From contig NZ_CP061091.1 in assembly GCF_017654485.1 (NCBI RefSeq), positions 2,486,501 to 2,550,500 of the forward strand: a stretch of DNA of 64,000 bases. The letters are read 5' to 3'. Below, one piece after another: positions 59,517 to 64,000 of this stretch; the stretch's first letter is position 1; the number at the start of each line of letters is the position of its first letter. Both the position numbers and the translations under genes were made by a program. Under the pieces are notes generated by a model. That model was not told the DNA's origin. It ran no database searches and worked only from the letters and a program-made list of their open reading frames with translations. The DNA is from Roseomonas marmotae (GTDB taxonomy: Bacteria > Pseudomonadota > Alphaproteobacteria > Acetobacterales > Acetobacteraceae).

Positions 59517-60110
59517 TTATCCTTCGGTAGGGAGGAAGCCGGCCTCGGTGGCGATGCCGTGCAGCGGCACGTCATGCGCGCCCGCGGGCACCTTTGCCAC
59601 CTGCTGGCCGGCGAAGGCAACGCCCAGCGCCCATATGCCGGGCAGCGCCGCCAGGGTCCGGTCGTAATAGCCCCCCCCGTAGCCGAGCCGCAGCCCCCTG
59701 GCATCGAAGGCCAGCAGCGGCACCAGCAGGGCGCCGGGCCGCACCTCCCCGGCCGATTCGGCAGGGATGGAGGTGCCGAATCGTCCGGGCAGCAGCGGCT
59801 CGCCGAAGCGCCAGCGGCGGAAGGCCAGCGGCTGTCCGCGCGGCGGCGTCACCGGCAGCGCCAGGGCGTGGCCGGCGTCCTCCAGGCGGCGCAGGAGGGG
59901 GCGGATGTCGATCTCGCCCCCCATCGGCCAGAAGCCGCCGACCAGCACGCCGGGGGGTGGCGGGCAATCGCGCAGCACCACTTCCGCCAGGGCCTCGGCG
60001 GCACCGGGGGCGCGCAGCGCGGCGCGGGCGGTCAGGGCAGCCTGACGCAGCGCGGCCTTTTCGGCCACCAGCGCGGGAGAGTCAGAGATGAAAGGAAGTG
60101 GAGCCGCCAT
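59517..60110 (-). CDS. ygfA: 5-formyltetrahydrofolate cyclo-ligase
   Basis: 197 residues. VAEKAALRQAALTARAAL (ATP/folate-site basic helix), DIRPLLRRLEDAGHALALPVT, and PLLAFDARGLRLGYGGGYYDRTLA are the diagnostic stretches. Converts 5-formyl-THF to methenyl-THF. It is preceded by a probable 6S RNA, the position seen in many proteobacteria. Confidence 0.94.
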   Translation of the reverse strand: MAAPLPFISDSPALVAEKAALRQAALTARAALRAPGAAEALAEVVLRDCPPPPGVLVGGFWPMGGEIDIRPLLRRLEDAGHALALPVTPPRGQPLAFRRWRFGEPLLPGRFGTSIPAESAGEVRPGALLVPLLAFDARGLRLGYGGGYYDRTLAALPGIWALGVAFAGQQVAKVPAGAHDVPLHGIATEAGFLPTEG

Positions 60111-60127
60111 GGCCGTTGGCGTTTTTA

Positions 60128-60254
60128 TCCTCCCGAGACCTGCGTAAACAGGTGGGCACCAGGTAACCGGACCAAGATCCGGTCAGAGCCAGCTCCCGGA
60201 GGTTGCTTATTGGCCCCAGGGATAATGTACCTGACGCACCTGGCAGCTCCGGCC
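60128..60254 (-). ncRNA. ssrS: Probable 6S RNA
   Basis: The zapA-ygfA gap folds, on the minus strand, into a rod: outer helices CAGGTG/CACCTG and inner CAGGTA/TACCTG, separated by small internal loops, a large less-paired centre (ATTATCCCTGGGGCC... opposite CTCCGGGAGCTGG), and an apical ACCGGA/TCCGGT hairpin. This extended rod with central bubble and the zapA-6S-ygfA position match 6S RNA, which binds RNA polymerase. Ends are approximate. Confidence 0.6.
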
Positions 60255-60260
60255 ATCTAT

Positions 60261-60587
60261 CTAGGGGTGCTCCAGCCCATCCGCAATGCCCTCGATCCGC
60301 TCGGCGATCCGCGCCAGGCGCTCGGCCAGCTTCGGGTCCATCGCGGCGCCGCCGGGCTGGCCGGCGCGCGCATGGGAGAGTTCCACGCGGAGGTCGTGCA
60401 GCTCATCGGCCAGCAGCAGGGAGGCCAGCAACAGAAGCCTGCTCTCCCCGAACTGCCCACCCATGGCGCGGATGGAATTGACGCGGCGGTCCACCTCCGC
60501 CGCCAGGGCGATCAGATGCCCCTCCTGGCCATCCTCGCAGGAAACGGGATGCGTGTAGCCGCCAATGCGAACCGTGACCTGACCCAA
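60261..60587 (-). CDS. zapA: Cell division protein ZapA
   Basis: 108 residues. N-terminal globular domain (MGQVTVRIGGYTHPVSCEDGQ then HLIALAAEVDRRVNSI) and a C-terminal helix (LLLASLLLADELHDLRVEL) typical of ZapA, which stabilises FtsZ filaments. It is 2 nt after the DUF4164 gene. Confidence 0.93.
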   Translation of the reverse strand: MGQVTVRIGGYTHPVSCEDGQEGHLIALAAEVDRRVNSIRAMGGQFGESRLLLLASLLLADELHDLRVELSHARAGQPGGAAMDPKLAERLARIAERIEGIADGLEHP

Positions 60588-60589
60588 AC

Positions 60590-60865
60590 TCAGCGCTCCT
60601 CGTTCTGGGCGGTGGCCGGAGGAGCCGGGGGTACCCCTTCATCCTCTTCCAGCATGGGATCGTGGGGCTCCGGCTCAGGCGCGTCCAGTTCCACCAGCGC
60701 GGCGCGCAGCTTGGCCAGGCTGATGTCCAGGCGCGATGCCAGCGCCTCCACCTGCTCGGCCGGGATACCGGCCTGGGGCTGGGGGCGCGGCTTCGCCAGG
60801 GCTTCCGCCAGACGGCCGACCGCCCGCTCAAGACGCGCTGCTGCCTCGCTTACTGCCTCGCTCAT
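60590..60865 (-). CDS. DUF4164 family small protein
   Basis: 91 residues. The N-terminal helix (SEAAARLERAVGRLAEAL) and a second helix (VEALASRLDISLAKLRAAL) fit the alphaproteobacterial DUF4164 coiled-coil protein next to zapA; the C-terminus is acidic and Pro-rich. Unknown function, likely linked to cell division by synteny. First gene of the minus-strand zapA set. Confidence 0.75.
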   Translation of the reverse strand: MSEAVSEAAARLERAVGRLAEALAKPRPQPQAGIPAEQVEALASRLDISLAKLRAALVELDAPEPEPHDPMLEEDEGVPPAPPATAQNEER

Positions 60866-61006
60866 GCTACCGCCCCCAAAAATGGCCTATAGCCAAGGGC
60901 ACCGCGCATCTGCGGTGGCCCACATCGATGCAGGCTTTACGCGCGGGCCGCCGCCAGGGTCAACGGATGCGGCGGCGTGGGCAGCGCATGAAGAGAGGTG
61001 GAATCG

Positions 61007-61456
61007 ATGGCACGACAAAGTGACCTCGCGGCAGCGCTGATCGTGCATGACGCATCCCAGGTGGCGCAGGCCCTGCGCGTGGCGCGGGCGGTGCTGCCGC
61101 TTGGCCGCGTGCTGCCCCTGCTTTCCGCCCCCGGGGCGGCGCACTGGCTCTCCCCGCGCCTGTTCCTCGCCATGGTGGCAGAGGGTGCGCTGGGTTTGCA
61201 GGCACCCCATCTGCCAGTGCTGGATTGCGGCATGGCCGCTGGCTATGCACTGGCCGCGCTGAGGGCCGGTTGCCCCGCCCTGATCCTGTCCGCCGGCTGC
61301 CCCGCCTACCCCGCCCTGGCCGGTGCGGCGGCGGAGGCCGGGGCGCGGCTCTGGGGCCGTGCTCCCGCGGCGCTGGACCTCGCGTTGCTGCGCCCCGGCA
61401 CGCCCCGCGCCGAGGCCGCGCTGCGGGGCTGGCTGACCGAGGTGACAGCCATCTGA
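61007..61456 (+). CDS. Conserved-looking hypothetical protein
   Basis: 149 residues. Ala/Leu-rich alternation of predicted strands and helices (LIVHDASQVAQALRVARAVL, LILSAGCPAYPALAGAAAEAGA) suggests a Rossmann-like alpha/beta fold; no catalytic motif is recognised. GAGG sits 8 nt before ATG 61007, so an in-frame GTG at 60998 is less likely. It is 51 nt upstream of the class I aldolase, on the same strand. Confidence 0.65.
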   Translation: MARQSDLAAALIVHDASQVAQALRVARAVLPLGRVLPLLSAPGAAHWLSPRLFLAMVAEGALGLQAPHLPVLDCGMAAGYALAALRAGCPALILSAGCPAYPALAGAAAEAGARLWGRAPAALDLALLRPGTPRAEAALRGWLTEVTAI

Positions 61457-61507
61457 GGCTCCGCTAAAGCCTGGGAACTGCCAAGAACATCGAGGAAAGG
61501 CCCGCAC

Positions 61508-62428
61508 ATGAAGCTGACGCATCGCGTGAAGGAAATCCTCTCCTGGTACGAGAGCGACAATCCCGGAACCAAGGCGAACCTCGCCCGCATCCTGATGGAA
61601 GGACAGCTGGGCGGCACGGGGCGGATGATCATCCTGCCGGTGGACCAGGGCTTCGAGCATGGCCCCGCCCGTTCCTTCGCCCCGAACCCGGCGGCCTATG
61701 ACCCGCGGTATCACTTCGAGCTGGCGATCGAGGCCGGGCTGAACGCCTATGCCGCCCCGCTCGGCATGATCGAGGCCGGCGCAGCCAGCTATGCGGGCGC
61801 GATCCCGACCATCCTGAAGGTCAACAGCTCCAACAGCCTCTCCACCACCAAGGACCAGGCGGTCACCGCCACGGTCGCGGACGCGCTGCGCCTGGGCTGC
61901 TCTGCCATCGGCTTCACCATCTATCCCAGCAGCGAATACCAGTTCGAGATGATGGAAGAGCTGCGGGAGCTGGCAGAGGAGGCCAAGGCCTCCGGCCTCG
62001 CCGTCGTGGTCTGGTCCTATCCGCGCGGCCCGATCCTGGACAAGGCGGGCGAGACGGCACTCGATATCTGCGCCTATGCCGCGCATATGGCGGCGCTGCT
62101 GGGTGCCCATATCATCAAGGTGAAGCCGCCGACGGACGTCATCGCCCTCGATGCCGCCAGGAAGACCTACGAGAAGTATCCGGTGGATGCCTCCACTCTG
62201 GCCGGACGCATCAGCCATGTGGTCCAGGCCTGTTTCGGCGGGCGGAGACTGGTGGTTTTCTCGGGCGGCGAGGCCGGCACCTCGGAGGCGATGATCGAGA
62301 TGGCGCGCGGCATCCATGCTGGCGGCGGCAATGGCTCGATCATCGGCCGCAACACTTTCCAGCGGCCACGGGCTGAGGCGCTGAAGCTCCTCAACGACAT
62401 GGCCGCCGTCTATAAGGGCACAGTCTGA
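61508..62428 (+). CDS. Class I fructose-bisphosphate aldolase (DhnA/FbaB type)
   Basis: 306 residues. ILPVDQGFEHGPARSF near 42-57, VNSSNSLSTTKDQAVT, the Schiff-base lysine region HIIKVKPPTD (K204 or K206), and FSGGEAGTSEAMIEMARG fit the archaeal-type class I aldolase. Cleaves fructose-1,6-bisphosphate. AGGAAAGG precedes ATG 61508. thiE follows after 3 nt. Confidence 0.92.
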   Translation: MKLTHRVKEILSWYESDNPGTKANLARILMEGQLGGTGRMIILPVDQGFEHGPARSFAPNPAAYDPRYHFELAIEAGLNAYAAPLGMIEAGAASYAGAIPTILKVNSSNSLSTTKDQAVTATVADALRLGCSAIGFTIYPSSEYQFEMMEELRELAEEAKASGLAVVVWSYPRGPILDKAGETALDICAYAAHMAALLGAHIIKVKPPTDVIALDAARKTYEKYPVDASTLAGRISHVVQACFGGRRLVVFSGGEAGTSEAMIEMARGIHAGGGNGSIIGRNTFQRPRAEALKLLNDMAAVYKGTV

Positions 62429-62431
62429 ACC

Positions 62432-63073
62432 ATGGCTACGCAGACCGACGGCTGCCGTCTCTATCTCGTCACGCCGCCGGTCCTGGAGCCCCGCGCCTTC
62501 GCTGATGTGCTGGCGCGGGCGCTGGACGCCGGCGATGTCGCGGCGCTGCAACTGCGCCTGAAGGGCGTAGATGACGATGCGCTCCGGCGCGCCATCGACA
62601 TCCTCCGCCCGGTGGTGCAGTCCCGCGACGTCGCCTTCCTGCTGAACGACCGCGCCGAACTCGCGGTGCAGACCGGCTGCGACGGCGCGCATCTGGGACA
62701 GGAGGATGGCGACCATGAGGCCGCCCGCCGCCTGCTGGGCGACGGCATGCTGGGCATCAGCTGCCATGCCAGCCGCCACCTGGCCATGCGGGCCGGGGAG
62801 ATCGGCGCTGATTACGTCGCCTTCGGCGCCTTCTTCCCCAGCAGCACCAAGGACGCCGAGCACCGGGCCGAGCCGGAGGTGCTGGAATGGTGGTCCTCTC
62901 TGTTCGAACTGCCCTGCGTCGCCATCGGCGGCATCACGCCATCGAACTGCGCGCCGCTGGTGCGCGCGGGGGCCGATTTCCTGGCGGTGGTCAGCGCCGT
63001 CTGGAACCATCCGGAAGGCGCGGATGCCGGGGTGCGCGCCATGAACGCCGCCATCGCCGCCGCGCAGGCCTGA
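62432..63073 (+). CDS. thiE: Thiamine phosphate synthase
   Basis: 213 residues, TIM barrel. [46 protein letters not shown], and [16 protein letters not shown] (pyrophosphate loop) are typical. Couples HMP-PP with HET-P to thiamine phosphate. The start lies 3 nt after the aldolase; fba-thiE adjacency is a common alphaproteobacterial arrangement. No TPP riboswitch fits the 3-nt gap. Confidence 0.93.
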   Translation: MATQTDGCRLYLVTPPVLEPRAFADVLARALDAGDVAALQLRLKGVDDDALRRAIDILRPVVQSRDVAFLLNDRAELAVQTGCDGAHLGQEDGDHEAARRLLGDGMLGISCHASRHLAMRAGEIGADYVAFGAFFPSSTKDAEHRAEPEVLEWWSSLFELPCVAIGGITPSNCAPLVRAGADFLAVVSAVWNHPEGADAGVRAMNAAIAAAQA

Positions 63074-63090
63074 CTCCCCTCACCTGAAAC

Positions 63091-63130
63091 ACCGAAGGCG
63101 GGCCGGATCATCATCCGGCCCGCCTTCGGT
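63091..63130. terminator. Strong stem-loop between thiE and the CHAP gene (likely bidirectional terminator)
   Basis: ACCGAAGGCGGGCCGGAT (63091-63108) pairs perfectly with 63113-63130 around a CATC loop: an 18-bp, GC-rich stem between two convergent genes. There is no T-tract on either side, so termination efficiency is uncertain. Confidence 0.7.
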
Positions 63131-63178
63131 AAGGGCTTGGCATTCGTCGCGGCGGGAGGGGGGGCCCGCCGTCGGAAC

Positions 63179-63916
63179 TCAGCGGCGGCCGCCGCCCAGA
63201 TTCAGGTCGCTCACCGCTTCGGCCAGATGCGCGGCATGCGGGGAGGACGGCGCCTCGGCCAGCTCCTCGAAGCTGGCACCGGTGCCGGCCATCATCAGGC
63301 GGCCGTTGTCCGGGCGGTTGTAGATGAAGCCGTGGAGCGGGTAGACGCGGCCATAGGCCTCGTCGCTGCGGCCGACCTGCACGCGCACCGCCGTCCAGTC
63401 GTTGCGGTCGGAGACATCGATGACGGAGACGCCGTGCATGACGGTGCCCTTGCGGATGCCCGGGCCTTCCCAGTTCGCATGGTCGATCAGCACCTCACGC
63501 GCGCCGACCACCTTGGAGACGACGGCCACATGGCCCAGCCGCATGCCGCCGGATGCCCGGAAGGACATGACGGCGCCGCGCTCCGGCCGCTGGCCACGGG
63601 CATAATTGCCGGCGGCTCTGGCCCACCAGGTATGGGCGTTGCCCGTGATGTCCATTCCGGTGATGGAGCGGACATACGGCACGCAGGAGATGGAGGCGAA
63701 ACGGCTGACGGCGGCACCGCGCGTCACGGAACTGCGGAGCGGCTGCTTGGTGCCCTGCAGCTTGACGCTGCGGCTAGTGGAGCTCACCTCGGTTGCGACG
63801 CGCTGCTTCACGGTCTCCCGCGCGCCGCGGCTGGTGGCCGCATCGGCCATCGTCGGCATGGCGCAGGCCACGCCCATTAGGACAGCCACGGCCAAAGCAG
63901 TGCTCGTCACCCGCAT
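63179..63916 (-). CDS. Secreted CHAP-domain amidase/peptidase
   Basis: 245 residues. Signal peptide MRVTSTALAVAVLMGVACAM to about residue 26 (ADA). CHAP core: catalytic Cys C78 in SISCVPYVR, TGNAHTWWARAAG, GAVMSFRASGGMRLGHVAVV with catalytic His H129. Probably cleaves peptidoglycan peptides or glutathionylspermidine-like amides. The C-terminal 30 residues are Ala/Glu-rich. Alone on the minus strand. Confidence 0.87.
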   Translation of the reverse strand: MRVTSTALAVAVLMGVACAMPTMADAATSRGARETVKQRVATEVSSTSRSVKLQGTKQPLRSSVTRGAAVSRFASISCVPYVRSITGMDITGNAHTWWARAAGNYARGQRPERGAVMSFRASGGMRLGHVAVVSKVVGAREVLIDHANWEGPGIRKGTVMHGVSVIDVSDRNDWTAVRVQVGRSDEAYGRVYPLHGFIYNRPDNGRLMMAGTGASFEELAEAPSSPHAAHLAEAVSDLNLGGGRR

Positions 63917-64000
63917 GAAACCCCCTGATTACTCTTAGTCAGCCCCCAACCGGACCGGTTTCCCGGCTTCGGCAGTAAGGCGGTAGCAAAGGCGGGAGGC

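Noticed and set aside
62429..62431. TPP riboswitch upstream of thiE
   Set aside because: Only 3 nt separate thiE from the aldolase, and thiD is coupled to glmM; there is no room for a leader.
60887..63010. Long minus-strand frame opposite the class I aldolase and thiE
   Set aside because: Same reason: shadow of well-identified genes.

Overview
The window is 64 kb of very GC-rich bacterial chromosome with dense coding, many 1-4 nt overlaps and almost no mobile DNA. Gene content and order point to an alphaproteobacterium, most likely an Acetobacteraceae member of the Roseomonas type. The evidence is the run ruvC-ruvA-ruvB-ybgC-tolQ-tolR-tolA-tolB-pal-cpoB-tilS-ftsH-folP-glmM, the set DUF4164-zapA-(6S RNA)-ygfA-ymdB, a separate tkt-gap-pgk operon, and abundant amide/peptide catabolism genes. 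The genus is an inference from gene style, not from a marker-gene search.

Layout. 0-0.3 kb: the edge of rnpA, then rpmH, on the minus strand. 0.5-3.5 kb: a plus-strand set with a flavoprotein lacking its redox cysteines, 3-hydroxybutyrate dehydrogenase and a trans-aconitate methyltransferase-like enzyme. 3.5-6 kb: DUF3293 protein, rRNA methyltransferase and class II aldolase (minus). 6.1-10.8 kb: PHB-depolymerase-like esterase, an M20 carbamoylase-type amidohydrolase and a degenerate GGDEF/EAL protein. 10.9-16.9 kb: tkt-gap-pgk and an aldehyde dehydrogenase, closed by a strong terminator. 16.9-21.4 kb: CNNM/CorC-type membrane protein, degenerate glycosyltransferase, short Hsp70 and a small coiled-coil protein. 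21.4-23 kb: KDPG-type aldolase and KDG kinase. 23-32.1 kb: a minus-strand peptide/amide utilisation cluster (M81, two M20 enzymes, complete Dpp-type ABC transporter), divergent from a histone-deacetylase-fold amidohydrolase. 33-39.9 kb: comM, a broken enolase-superfamily gene, small membrane and secreted proteins, SMP-30 lactonase, serC and a PhzF protein. 39.9-55.5 kb: the long minus-strand housekeeping block thiD-glmM-folP-ftsH-tilS-cpoB-pal-tolBARQ-ybgC-ruvBAC-yebC. 55.7-58.4 kb: cytochrome b561-like, pyridoxamine-oxidase-like and ClC channel genes. 58.6-64 kb: ymdB, ygfA, a probable 6S RNA, zapA and DUF4164 (minus), then class I aldolase and thiE (plus), and a CHAP-domain secreted protein.

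Functionally, tkt, gap, pgk and the class I aldolase cover central sugar-phosphate metabolism. KdgK and the aldolase feed sugar-acid carbon to pyruvate. The Dpp transporter with three hydrolases looks like a dedicated uptake-and-hydrolysis route for N-acyl/N-carbamoyl or peptide substrates. The tol-pal genes with ruvABC, ftsH and tilS maintain envelope, DNA and tRNA.

I found no CRISPR array, prophage, insertion sequence, tRNA or rRNA, and no clear new defence or mobile system. The most interesting signals are pseudo-enzymes, the amide-catabolism cluster, a perfect 17-bp palindrome, a possible non-canonical start and signs of gene-order rearrangement.
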